From Cumulibacter soli (GTDB taxonomy: Bacteria > Actinomycetota > Actinomycetes > Mycobacteriales > Antricoccaceae), in assembly GCF_004382795.1 (NCBI RefSeq), contig NZ_SMSG01000001.1, positions 124,001-188,000 on the forward strand: DNA of 64,000 bases, read 5' to 3'. The notes under the pieces are model-generated. The model was not told the DNA's origin and did not search any database. It was given only the letters and a program-made list of their open reading frames with translations. The translations under genes were made by a program, and so were the position numbers. This document shows positions 51,204 through 58,925 of this stretch, piece by piece. Each line of letters opens with the position of its first letter. Within the stretch, counting starts at the first letter, position 1.

Positions 51204-52211
51204 CTAGCTCGCGTAGAACTCTGCAACAGCGGAGAACGACGCCTTCGGTTCCCAAGGCATGTCGGGGTAGGTGGTCCCGAATCGGTCTGGCAGCACTCTG
51301 ACGATGCTGAAGCTTGCCAAGTCCAAGTCATCGCGCGCATCGCCGTCGGGTCGGTGCGGCAGGTTGTCGAGCGCGAAGAGAAACACGAACGCGCTGTCGA
51401 CGCCTTCGCTGTCGAAGATCTCCAGCAGTTCCCTGAGGTAGTCGGCCTGACCCGCTTCGTCACGTTCGTACGCATCGTTCAGTCGAACCGGCGTACCACC
51501 TTCGTCGTTCTCAATGATCTCCATGCTGCGAGGTGCTACATCGCCCGCGCCTCGCCAGGTCGCCGTGCCGAATCCAGTGATAGCGACTGGCTTTGCCTGC
51601 GCTGTGAGCGCCCGTACGCCGTCACGGAAGACCTCGGCTACCTCCGCGGATCGGATGAGTTCAACCGTGACAAAGTCAAACAACTCCCAGTCAATTGACT
51701 CGAACTGAACGGCCGCGTAGGTGACCGGTCCACGGAACCTCTCGCGGATCAGTGCCACCGCCCTGGTGAGGAACTTGGTGAGTTTCTCACTTAACTCCGA
51801 GAGTCGTTCCACTCTGCCTTCAGGCTCGGTCAGCAGCCGAGCAATCCTCGCGTTCACGTCGTCTCCGTCGATGAATCCACGGTTCATCAGGCTTAGTTCC
51901 GCCCCGGCAACAAAGACGATCTCTGCGCCTTCCGCACGAAGACGCTCCGCCCGGACCGCGCAATCGGCGAACAACTCCAGAATCTGATCAGCATCGTGTT
52001 CCAGCGGGTATGGAGAGAACCAGACCTCGAGTCCTGCCTCGATCGCCGACCGTGCCGCGACCTCCAGCCTGGACGGGTCACCGCCGACGAGATGGACCGC
52101 AGAGCAGTTCAGGTCGTCGCGAATTATCTGCATTTCTCGTTGGACCCGGTCGGGATCGAAGTACTTCAGCGAGTTGCTGCCGTTACGGACGAACCCGATG
52201 TCATAGGTCAT
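51204..52211 (-). CDS. Unassigned TIM-barrel-like (glycosidase-like) protein
   Basis: A 335-residue soluble protein taken from ATG 52211 (MTYDIGFVRNGSNSLKYF); a GTG at 52226 is possible and no ribosome binding site is clear. Successive segments look like beta-alpha units of a TIM barrel: CSAVHLVGGDPSRLEVAARS, LEVWFSPYPLEHDADQILEL, GAEIVFVAGAELSLMNRGF, GPVTYAAVQFESIDWELFD, KPVAITGFGTATWRGAGD and DSAFVFLFALDNLPHR. Asp and Glu residues at strand ends (AGAELS, FESIDW) resemble glycoside hydrolases, but no known GH family is recognised. It is divergent from a TetR gene with a perfect palindrome between, so its product is inducible and probably handles the TetR ligand. Confidence 0.75.
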   Translation of the reverse strand: MTYDIGFVRNGSNSLKYFDPDRVQREMQIIRDDLNCSAVHLVGGDPSRLEVAARSAIEAGLEVWFSPYPLEHDADQILELFADCAVRAERLRAEGAEIVFVAGAELSLMNRGFIDGDDVNARIARLLTEPEGRVERLSELSEKLTKFLTRAVALIRERFRGPVTYAAVQFESIDWELFDFVTVELIRSAEVAEVFRDGVRALTAQAKPVAITGFGTATWRGAGDVAPRSMEIIENDEGGTPVRLNDAYERDEAGQADYLRELLEIFDSEGVDSAFVFLFALDNLPHRPDGDARDDLDLASFSIVRVLPDRFGTTYPDMPWEPKASFSAVAEFYAS

Positions 52212-52286
52212 GCCTTTGCCGCGCACGTGTGCATCCTCTCGTGGAGTGTTCGGACTCTCATGGAGCGTTCGGAGCGACAATACATG

Positions 52287-52308
52287 AAAATTGCGTGCAC
52301 GCAATTTT
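52287..52308. promoter_or_regulatory. Perfect 22-bp palindrome operator
   Basis: Positions 52287-52308 form a perfect palindrome with half-site AAAATTGCGTG. It sits in the 130 bp between the divergent TIM-barrel and tetR starts, upstream of the tetR -10 element, and should be the TetR binding site. Confidence 0.85.
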
Positions 52309-52329
52309 GCTGTCGCGCACGGAACTTGC

Positions 52330-52335
52330 GATACT
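52330..52335 (+). promoter_or_regulatory. -10 element (GATACT) of leaderless tetR mRNA
   Basis: GATACT ends 6 nt before GTG 52342. That spacing favours the GTG over the ATG one codon later. Confidence 0.5.
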
Positions 52336-52341
52336 GATCGA

Positions 52342-52974
52342 GTGATGGACCAGAACCTCGGCCTGCGAGAACGCAAGAAGCGAGCAACTCGTGATGCGTT
52401 GAGTTCCGCGGCTCTGCGACTCGCGATGCAACGCGGGCCGGAGAATGTCCGCATCGACGACATCGCCGACGCCGCGGGGGTGTCGCCGAGGACCTACAAC
52501 AACTATTTCCCCAGCCGCGAGCACGCCATCGTGGCGGGGGTCAACGCCGACCGCGAGGAACGTATCGCCGCCGCGATTCTCGCGGCCGCGGCTGGCACCG
52601 CCCTCTCCGACGCCGTTATCGACGCCGTCGTTGAGCAATACGCGAACGCGACCAGCCAGACAGAACGGATGATGCTGATGATCACCGCCAGTCCCGTCCT
52701 CCGGCGTCGCTACGCCGAGAGCGTCGCGATGAGCGAAGATGTCCTGGCGAACGCACTCCTCGAGCGGGTTAGCGCGGTGGACGCAACAGCCGCGCGGGTC
52801 ATTGCCGCCAGCGTAGGAGCCGCGGCGCGGGTCGCGATCGAAGAGTGGCTGGCCACAACTGACCCGTCACGCTCGAGCGACGGTCTCGTCGTACCGACCG
52901 GTTCGTTGGCTGACCGACTGCGGGCATCGTTGGTTGTGCTCGCGCCGGCTATCGACGCAGCGGTATCGGACTAG
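52342..52974 (+). CDS. TetR/AcrR family regulator
   Basis: A 210-residue regulator from GTG 52342 (ATG 52345 possible). The helix-turn-helix is VRIDDIADAAGVSPRTYNNYFPSREHAI, with the N-terminal LGLRERKKRATRDALSSAALRLA typical of the family. The ligand-binding half (TSQTERMMLMITASPVLRRRY) matches the MftR/AcrR-like C-terminal group with a 17-type TetR_C. It is divergent from the TIM-barrel gene and very likely binds the 22-bp palindrome. Effector unknown. Confidence 0.9.
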   Translation: MMDQNLGLRERKKRATRDALSSAALRLAMQRGPENVRIDDIADAAGVSPRTYNNYFPSREHAIVAGVNADREERIAAAILAAAAGTALSDAVIDAVVEQYANATSQTERMMLMITASPVLRRRYAESVAMSEDVLANALLERVSAVDATAARVIAASVGAAARVAIEEWLATTDPSRSSDGLVVPTGSLADRLRASLVVLAPAIDAAVSD

Positions 52975-53148
52975 CGATTCACCACACATCGACCGTCATC
53001 AGCGTACTCGCAGCACGGTTACTGCCGGGCGCCAGCGGAACCTGAGCTATAGATGCGATCAGCCCATTATCTGATGAAGATTGCGTCCGCGCCGCCCTCC
53101 CCGGCGAGCGCAGTCACTCGCAACGGGGAGAGCGGTCACGACGGAGGG

Positions 53149-53502
53149 TTAGCCGGTCACCGAACGAACAATGTCGGCGATGCGCTTCTCGGTCTCAGCA
53201 TCCATGGACTCGAAGTACCACGCGGCCGGCATCAGGGCGCCGTCCGCGCCGCCGGCAGGCTGGAAGCGGGCTTTTTCGGTGAGCGCGAGGTTCAAGCGCT
53301 CATCGTTACGCAGGGTCACCAACGCTGGAGTGCTCGCCGACTCGGCGTAGGCCGGCATCCCGTACCAGATCCGCGGCTTGAGCGTGGGTGCGGCCGTCAT
53401 GATGACCTCATGCACGCGCTGCATGAGTGAACGCTGAGGCTCATCCATCTGGGCGATCTTGTCGGTGACCTGGTTGAGGTTCTTCTCGTCTTTCGACGAC
53501 AT
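53149..53502 (-). CDS. DUF1801-like (iron chaperone/YdhG fold) protein
   Basis: A 117-residue protein beginning MSSKDEKNLNQVTDKIAQMD, with AAAGGA upstream. RVHEVIMTAAPTLKPRIWYGMPAYAE is the conserved DUF1801 segment, followed by ALVTLRNDERLNLALTEKARFQP and a predicted helix MDAETEKRIADIVRS. The family relates to the Fra/YdhG fold; function is unknown. A second DUF1801-like gene starts at the window end. Confidence 0.82.
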   Translation of the reverse strand: MSSKDEKNLNQVTDKIAQMDEPQRSLMQRVHEVIMTAAPTLKPRIWYGMPAYAESASTPALVTLRNDERLNLALTEKARFQPAGGADGALMPAAWYFESMDAETEKRIADIVRSVTG

Positions 53503-53828
53503 GCTCAGTCCTTTCGTCAGCCGATGCGGAGCATCGGCAGGCTGAAGTCGGCGCGAATACGCGCCGCACCCCATCCGGACATGCCCTGAACTACTCAAGC
53601 CTCTCCGCGATGATTCACGTGATGTCACGTGGAAGCGCAGTCGGCGGCCTAGCCGCCCGAGTCAGGGTAACCCGATTCCCCGCACTTGGTCACCATCGTT
53701 GGAGAATTCGCGCCAGCGCCGACGCCGCCCGTCGAGCACCGGACGGCGCGAAGCCGTCAGTCCGATCGTCAGCCGAGCGCGAACGACCATGACGCAGACA
53801 GCCACCGTGGCGCTTCATTGAACGGCGA
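53503..53828. other. Gene-free stretch with a double CACGTG dyad
   Basis: No coding region is supported. At 53614-53634 TCACGTGA and TCACGTG lie side by side, making an inverted repeat CACGTGA-tg-TCACGTG. Neither adjacent gene starts close enough for a clear operator role, although it lies 110 bp upstream of the DUF1801-like gene. Confidence 0.5.
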
Positions 53829-54191
53829 CTACGAGAGCATCGGTCTCGGGTCGAATGTGACTCGGACCGCGGAGATCTTTCCGGCCTTGACGTGCGTCCA
53901 GTTCGCGACCTGCATCGGCGCCTTGTCAGCGATCGTCAACTCCGACCACGTCACGACGTCCTGTTCTGAGGCGAGCCGCAGGAGAACCTCATTGGCGGTT
54001 GTCGCCGCAAACATCCCAGCGAGGCCGTCAAGGAATTCATCCGGGCCACGCGTGGAGCCGAGCGCCCCGTCAAATGTCACGTCGGGCGCGAGCACCGGCC
54101 GCAGCGGCAGCGGGTCGCCCGCAGACCAACATGCAAAGTAGAGCTCGGCGATCAGCGTGGGACTCGTGGGCAGTTCATGATCATCAGCCAT
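53829..54191 (-). CDS. SnoaL-like (NTF2 fold) protein
   Basis: A 120-residue single-domain protein from ATG 54191. LIAELYFACWSAGDPLPLRPVLA, PDVTFDGALGSTRGPDEFLDGLAGM and VANWTHVKAGKISAVRVTFDPRPML are typical of SnoaL-like polyketide cyclase or ketosteroid-isomerase folds. It likely acts on or binds a small hydrophobic molecule. Divergent from a LysR regulator, which probably controls it. Confidence 0.85.
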   Translation of the reverse strand: MADDHELPTSPTLIAELYFACWSAGDPLPLRPVLAPDVTFDGALGSTRGPDEFLDGLAGMFAATTANEVLLRLASEQDVVTWSELTIADKAPMQVANWTHVKAGKISAVRVTFDPRPMLS

Positions 54192-54210
54192 ACCCCCATG
54201 GTCGACCGCA

Positions 54211-54247
54211 GATACACAGAAGTAAAACAGCTACTTATGCTCGTATC
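54211..54247. promoter_or_regulatory. Nested dyads between SnoaL and lysR genes
   Basis: GATAC (54211-54215) mirrors GTATC (54243-54247), and AAGTA (54220-54224) mirrors TACTT (54232-54236), with nearly the same centre. This is the layout of a LysR-type binding site in a divergent promoter. Confidence 0.6.
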
Positions 54248-54261
54248 TACAATCAATGGTT

Positions 54262-55143
54262 ATGGAAGTTCACCAGCTCCGTTATGCCGTCGAAGTCCAC
54301 CGGCGCGGATCGTTCACCGCCGCCGCCGAGATATTGCACGTGAGCCAATCCGGAGTGTCCGCGCAGATCGCGAAACTCGAGAAGGAACTCGGTACACGAT
54401 TCTTCGAACGCGGACCCCGCATCGCAACCCCGACAACCTCCGGAGCGGCGCTGCTCCCCCTGATGGCGCGAGCGATTACTGATATTGCTCAGATCCGCCA
54501 AGCTGCAGACGAACTCCTAGGCCTCTGCAGGGGAACCGTCAGAATCGGCACGGTCATCGGCTGCACGATCCCCGGGTACCTCAACGCCTTCGCCACGTTC
54601 CGTACGTCGTATCCCGACGTCGCGGTGCTAGCCAGTGAGGGAAACTCGGTCGACCTGGTCGATCGGTTGGTTTCTGGTGAACTCGACATTGCACTGCTGG
54701 CGCACACAGGATCACTGCCCGCTCAACTCACGTCAACCACGCTCATCGACGAGCCGATCGATGTCGGTGTCCCTTCTGGGCATGCCTGGCAAAAACGATC
54801 GGCCGTGCGGGTGGCAGACCTCGCCACGGCCGACGTCATCTCGCTAGCCGCAGGCACCGGTGTGCGAGCTGCCCTTCAGCAGACCTGCGAAGCAGGCGAA
54901 GTCGAAATAACGCCGATCGTCGAAGCGCACTCTCCGGAGACCGTGCACTCGCTCGCCGAACGCAACGCCGGCGTCGCGGTCCTCTCGCGCTCGATGATCG
55001 GCGAACCGCTGACCGCAGTCCCTATCGTGGGTGCCCGTCAGGCCCGACTGTCCCTGGCATCGCGCAAGGCTCCGGACATTGCCGCGCGTGCGTTCCTTGG
55101 CTTGCTCGCACCCGCCCTGCTCACCCCGCGGGACGAACAATGA
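54262..55143 (+). CDS. LysR family transcriptional regulator
   Basis: About 293 residues. ATG 54262 is taken because a TACAAT hexamer ends 8 nt before it; ATG 54256 is the alternative. The N-terminal winged helix reads EVHQLRYAVEVHRRGSFTAAAEIL and VSQSGVSAQIAKLEKELGTRFFER. The effector domain starts VRIGTVIGCTIPGYLNAF and includes GELDIALLAHTG. It resembles regulators of small oxidative or aromatic functions. It likely controls the divergent SnoaL gene and itself. It ends 44 bp before the convergent toroid gene's stop. Confidence 0.91.
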   Translation: MEVHQLRYAVEVHRRGSFTAAAEILHVSQSGVSAQIAKLEKELGTRFFERGPRIATPTTSGAALLPLMARAITDIAQIRQAADELLGLCRGTVRIGTVIGCTIPGYLNAFATFRTSYPDVAVLASEGNSVDLVDRLVSGELDIALLAHTGSLPAQLTSTTLIDEPIDVGVPSGHAWQKRSAVRVADLATADVISLAAGTGVRAALQQTCEAGEVEITPIVEAHSPETVHSLAERNAGVAVLSRSMIGEPLTAVPIVGARQARLSLASRKAPDIAARAFLGLLAPALLTPRDEQ

Positions 55144-55187
55144 TGCCGTCAGGATTCCTGCGCAGCGCGTTCTGCGTCCCATCCCGA

Positions 55188-56072
55188 TCACCGGCGCCCG
55201 TGCGCGATCAGCGTGGCAATCGCGTTAACCGTGGTGTATCCACGCCATTCGAGCGACGCGGACGGCGAGTAGCTGTCGAAGTCGACCGCCCAGCCACCAT
55301 CTGGCTGCTGCGCCTCCGCCAAACGGTCGATCTCGGCCCCCACGGCCCGCGTATCCAGCAACTCATACACGGGCAGGCCGGGTTCTGAGGTTACGCGCAC
55401 GGTCTCTCCCTCGGCTCCTCCTTCGACCGCCCACGCTCCATCGGCCGGGAGGAACCGCGCGAGATGCGTCAAGAGATCCCGCGCTTCGGCATCTTCGGCA
55501 GCCAAAAGGTCCAACAACTGCAAGGAGAACGCCAGCACATAAGCGAACGGTCGATCCTCGAGGTCGCGGATCCGTTCGAAGCAGTATCGCGTGGCTCGCG
55601 AGAGCCAGCGATGCGCGCGGATGCCGTCGTCATGCCGTGCTGCGCGGTGTGCTTGCGCCGCGACAGCCGCCGTGATCTGTAGGGACGACTCCGTTGGGTC
55701 GGCCGCCGCCCAGAACGGCGCGCATCCGCTCGGATCGGGGATCGGCAACGCGAACGGCAATCCTCCGTCGGCGAGCGTTACCCGATCAAGCCAATCGAGC
55801 AGGTGCGCGGCGTGCGGCGACGCCTGCGGCGCTGCCGCTGCGAGCGCCTCGAATGCGTGCAGGGCAGCGGCCGGCTGACTCTGCGGTGCGCGAAGGTCGG
55901 GTTCCAGTCCCCATCCATATCCGCCATCGGGATTCCGGTAGCCGTCGAGCGCCGAAATAACCCCGAACCGCGGACCGTCGCCGCGCTCCAGGAGTGCTTC
56001 AAGTCTGCGCTGATCAAGCACTCGAGCGTGCGTGGCCATGAACGTGCGGGCTCTTTCAACATCGATGCTCAT
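55188..56072 (-). CDS. Alpha/alpha-toroid (prenyltransferase/terpene cyclase-like fold) protein of unknown function
   Basis: A 294-residue soluble protein. Repeated helical hairpins with QW-like turns are seen: LDGYRNPDGGYGWGLEPDL near 43, TLADGGLPFALPIPDPSG near 96 and LAEAQQPDGGWAVDFDSYSP near 252. The DGG(W/Y) turns and its length fit the prenyltransferase/squalene-oxidase-repeat superfamily, but the terpene-cyclase DxDD acid motif is not visible. It may be a non-catalytic or glycan-acting toroid. No near family with a known reaction is recognised. It stands alone between LysR and AraC genes. Confidence 0.7.
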   Translation of the reverse strand: MSIDVERARTFMATHARVLDQRRLEALLERGDGPRFGVISALDGYRNPDGGYGWGLEPDLRAPQSQPAAALHAFEALAAAAPQASPHAAHLLDWLDRVTLADGGLPFALPIPDPSGCAPFWAAADPTESSLQITAAVAAQAHRAARHDDGIRAHRWLSRATRYCFERIRDLEDRPFAYVLAFSLQLLDLLAAEDAEARDLLTHLARFLPADGAWAVEGGAEGETVRVTSEPGLPVYELLDTRAVGAEIDRLAEAQQPDGGWAVDFDSYSPSASLEWRGYTTVNAIATLIAHGRR

Positions 56073-56132
56073 ACATCCATCATTGCGAATCAGCGCCGGA
56101 TCGTATTGAACGAATCAGCCAGGTCGACCGCT

Positions 56133-56822
56133 TCAGACCCCGCTCGGTCGGATCAACATCGACGGGGTCATCCCCGACAGCCGTCGGCACTCTCGCGTGA
56201 AATGCGCCTGGTCGGCATATCCCGACAGCACTGCGGCATCTGACAGCGATCGGCCTGCGTGCACTATCTGAACGGCTCGTTGGAATCGGTGGATCATCAC
56301 GAGTTTCTGATAGCTGTAGCCGAACCACCGCAGGCTGCACCGATGTAACGTGCGCTCAGATACTCCGAGGGATTCAGCGGCTGCGCGAGCACCCCAACCA
56401 GCGCGAGCTGCGGTATCGAGGGTTCGGGCCCGCCCGAGCCGGTTTCGATCCGGAGCCGCAGATTCGCACAAGTTCAGTACCGCGACCTCGAGGGCACCTC
56501 CGATGTCTGACTCGAAGGCGTGATGATGTCGAGACGGCCCGACGATGCCGGTGAGCGGGACGCGCAGGTTTGCCAGTTCGTGCATCGAGATGCCCAACAG
56601 TTCATGCGCGAGTCCCGGGGCGAACCTCAGGCCCCAGGTGCGCTCCCCCGGCGTCCGGCGGAATGTGATTGCCGTCGTATCGGGCCCGGCGACGATCAAC
56701 TGACCGTCAAACCACATGAGATCCGCGGCAGCGTCGGGTAGGACGCGCTGGAGTGAACCCTCAGCCGTTGACCGCCATACGGGCGCGCCACTTCGCGGGC
56801 CCGACCATTCGGCGTACGTCAT
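56133..56822 (-). CDS. AraC family transcriptional regulator (short)
   Basis: A 229-residue regulator. The N-terminal domain MTYAEWSGPRSGAPVWRST, DLMWFDGQLIVAGPDTTA is a DUF6597-like sensor. The C-terminal double helix-turn-helix covers about 135-225: RAAAESLGVSERTLHRCSLRWFGYSYQKLV and LSDAAVLSGYADQAHFTRECRRLSGMTPSML. It lies 69 bp downstream of the frameshifted MFS gene on the same strand, so it could be its regulator. Effector unknown. Confidence 0.88.
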   Translation of the reverse strand: MTYAEWSGPRSGAPVWRSTAEGSLQRVLPDAAADLMWFDGQLIVAGPDTTAITFRRTPGERTWGLRFAPGLAHELLGISMHELANLRVPLTGIVGPSRHHHAFESDIGGALEVAVLNLCESAAPDRNRLGRARTLDTAARAGWGARAAAESLGVSERTLHRCSLRWFGYSYQKLVMIHRFQRAVQIVHAGRSLSDAAVLSGYADQAHFTRECRRLSGMTPSMLIRPSGV

Positions 56823-56891
56823 CGATAGCCACCGTCAGTAAGCATCACTTCACGGTACGTCCCCGACTCTCGTAGAGAAGTTGAAGGAGCG

Positions 56892-58161
56892 TTAATGAAT
56901 GCGCGACGCCGTCGGGTCCGCATGCTCGGAGCCGCCGCTGATACGCATCGATGTCGATCCCGTGCGCCGAGGGTGTAGGACCGAAGCCAGGAGAATGACT
57001 GCGATACCTGCCAGCGGCACGATGAGTAGCCCGACACGCAAACTGGTGGCGTCAGCGATTGCGCCGACAACCGGGGGCGAGAGCAGGAAACCAAGACGCA
57101 TGAGCCAGGACACGACCGTCAGCCCAGTGCCGTGACGTAGGCCCGGCAACTCGTCAGCTTCGTACATGGCTGCGGGGACGAGAGTCGATACGCCAAGACC
57201 GGCAGCAGCGAACCCCGCGATGATGCCCGGGACGGTCGGGAACGCGAGTGCTACTCCCATTCCGGCGGCCACGACCAGACCGCCGGCACGAGCGACTGCG
57301 CGCTGACCGAAGCGGTCCACCACACGATCGCCGAGGAGTCGACCGACGAACTGCGCACCCACCAACGCGATAAATCCGAAAGCGGCGACGGCCGAGGGCG
57401 CGCCAAGCGAAGTCAGATAGAGCGTCGCCCAAGAGTTCCCGGCGTCCTCGACCAGGCTCCCAGCCATCGCGATGATCACCAGGGCTGCGAGCACGAGGAC
57501 GATGCGCGGCCGCACCGTGGACCGCGGAGGCGAGGGCGCCGCCTCAGCTACCACGAGGGGCCCAGGCCCGTCCTCGACGTCCCGCCCGGGCAAGCAGAAT
57601 CGCAGCGCGATGAGTGGCACGCTCGAGAACACGATCGCGGAAATCGCCAAATGCGCGCCGATCGGCAGGCCCACCGCAATCGCCGCGGCGGCCATCGATC
57701 CGCCTAACACCGCACCCACGGACCACACAGCATGAGGAGTTGAGGATCGAACGGCCGTAACGGCGCTGCACGCGCAGCCCGTGGGCGTTCTGCGCGACAT
57801 CGGTGATCGCGTCCATGCCGCCGCCGAGCATGAGGCCGAGCGCGAACAGAATCAGATTGGGTGCGAGCCCGGCAATGAGCACACCCGCACTGGTCAGGAT
57901 CGTGCCGAGAACAGCGACTCTGGCTGAGCCAAACCGTCGGATAAGCGCCGCGGCGCCCAGACCGGCAAGGATCGCGCCACATGGAAAGGCAGCGAGCGAG
58001 AGTCCGTAGGTCGAGTTGCTCAACTCAAGAGCGGCCTTGATCTCGGGGAAGCGCGGCAGGATGGTCGAGAAGATCGCCCCGTTGGTGAGAAACAGCGCAG
58101 CGACAGCACGGCGCGCGCGGAGGTCGATCTGCGAGGCACGCAAAGACTGGCGTGAGCGCAT
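56892..58161 (-). pseudogene. MFS transporter broken by a frameshift
   Basis: Two overlapping frames together make one 12-helix MFS protein of about 422 residues. The first runs from ATG 58161 (RAVAALFLTNGAIFSTILPRF, SLAAFPCGAILAGLGAAALIRRFG, GLMLGGGMDAITDVAQNAHG) and loses similarity after GRSILNS. The second picks up with HAVWSVGAVLGGSMAAA and continues to 56892 (SWATLYLTSLGAPSAVAAFG, VVDRFGQRAVARAGGLV). Members normally read ILNSFHAVWS, so about 2 bases are missing (or 1 added) near 57731-57741. No slippery sequence is seen there. Either a recent mutation or a sequencing error. Confidence 0.85.
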
Positions 58162-58335
58162 GGAGGTATGGATATCCTTTCGCGGAGGCCGAGGCCGCGT
58201 TGATCGCGTTCACCGTAGTCGTTGCACTTAGACGCCGCCCGCGGCCGCCAAAGCCTGCGAGACCACCGTCCGTTCTCCGGGCCTCACCCAAATGACACAC
58301 CATCAAACGGAGAAGATCAGTAAGGAGCGCAGATC

Positions 58336-58905
58336 ATGCCCCGCAAACTCGTCATCACCGAAAACATCACGCTCGACGGAGTCGTCGAGAACACCGGTTC
58401 GTGGTTCGACCCCACGGACGCCTCCGAACAGGGACAACAACTCGCTGAGATCACCCGTCAGCATGCGGCCGCCTCGGACGGTTTCCTGGTTGGCCGCGTG
58501 ACTTTCGAGGAGATGCGCGGATTCTGGCCCGAGCGGCGGCACGATGAAACGGGCGTCACGAACCACCTGAACCAGGTTGAGAAGTACGTCGTGTCCCGTG
58601 GCTTAGCAGACCCTGGCTGGGACGGCACCACAATCCTGCGTGGAGGCGACAGCCTGGCGTCCGAGATCCGCGCCCTGCAGGCTCGCGACGGCGCGGACAT
58701 CGTCCTCACGGGAAGCATCTCGCTGGCCCAGCAGTTGCTGGACCTGGATCTCGTCGATGAACTGCGCCTTTTCGTGTATCCAGTGGTCCTGGGTGCCGGA
58801 CGTCGGTTGTTCACCGAGCAGCACCGGCGGCGCGACCTCGCTCTGGCAGAGAACCGGTCCTTCAAGGGCGGGGTGGCGCTGCTGCGCTACTCGCGTCCGG
58901 CGTAA
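58336..58905 (+). CDS. Dihydrofolate reductase/RibD C-terminal-like protein
   Basis: A 189-residue protein with AAGGAG before ATG 58336. MPRKLVITENITLDGVVENTGSW is the N-terminal strand and substrate loop of RibD_C proteins; SDGFLVGRVTFEEMRGFWP, TILRGGDSLASEIRAL, ADIVLTGSISLAQQLLD and LRLFVYPVVLGAGRRLF follow. These are NADPH-binding reductases distinct from folate DHFR; substrates are mostly unknown. It is divergent from the broken MFS gene. Confidence 0.9.
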   Translation: MPRKLVITENITLDGVVENTGSWFDPTDASEQGQQLAEITRQHAAASDGFLVGRVTFEEMRGFWPERRHDETGVTNHLNQVEKYVVSRGLADPGWDGTTILRGGDSLASEIRALQARDGADIVLTGSISLAQQLLDLDLVDELRLFVYPVVLGAGRRLFTEQHRRRDLALAENRSFKGGVALLRYSRPA

Positions 58906-58925
58906 TGCACGTCAGTGGATGCGCG

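Noticed and set aside
53610-53792. 60-residue frame after the CACGTG dyad
   Set aside because: Arg/Ala-rich translation typical of non-coding high-GC DNA and no start signal.
57725-57745. Programmed ribosomal frameshift in the MFS gene
   Set aside because: No slippery heptamer, internal Shine-Dalgarno or downstream hairpin is seen; a plain indel is simpler.
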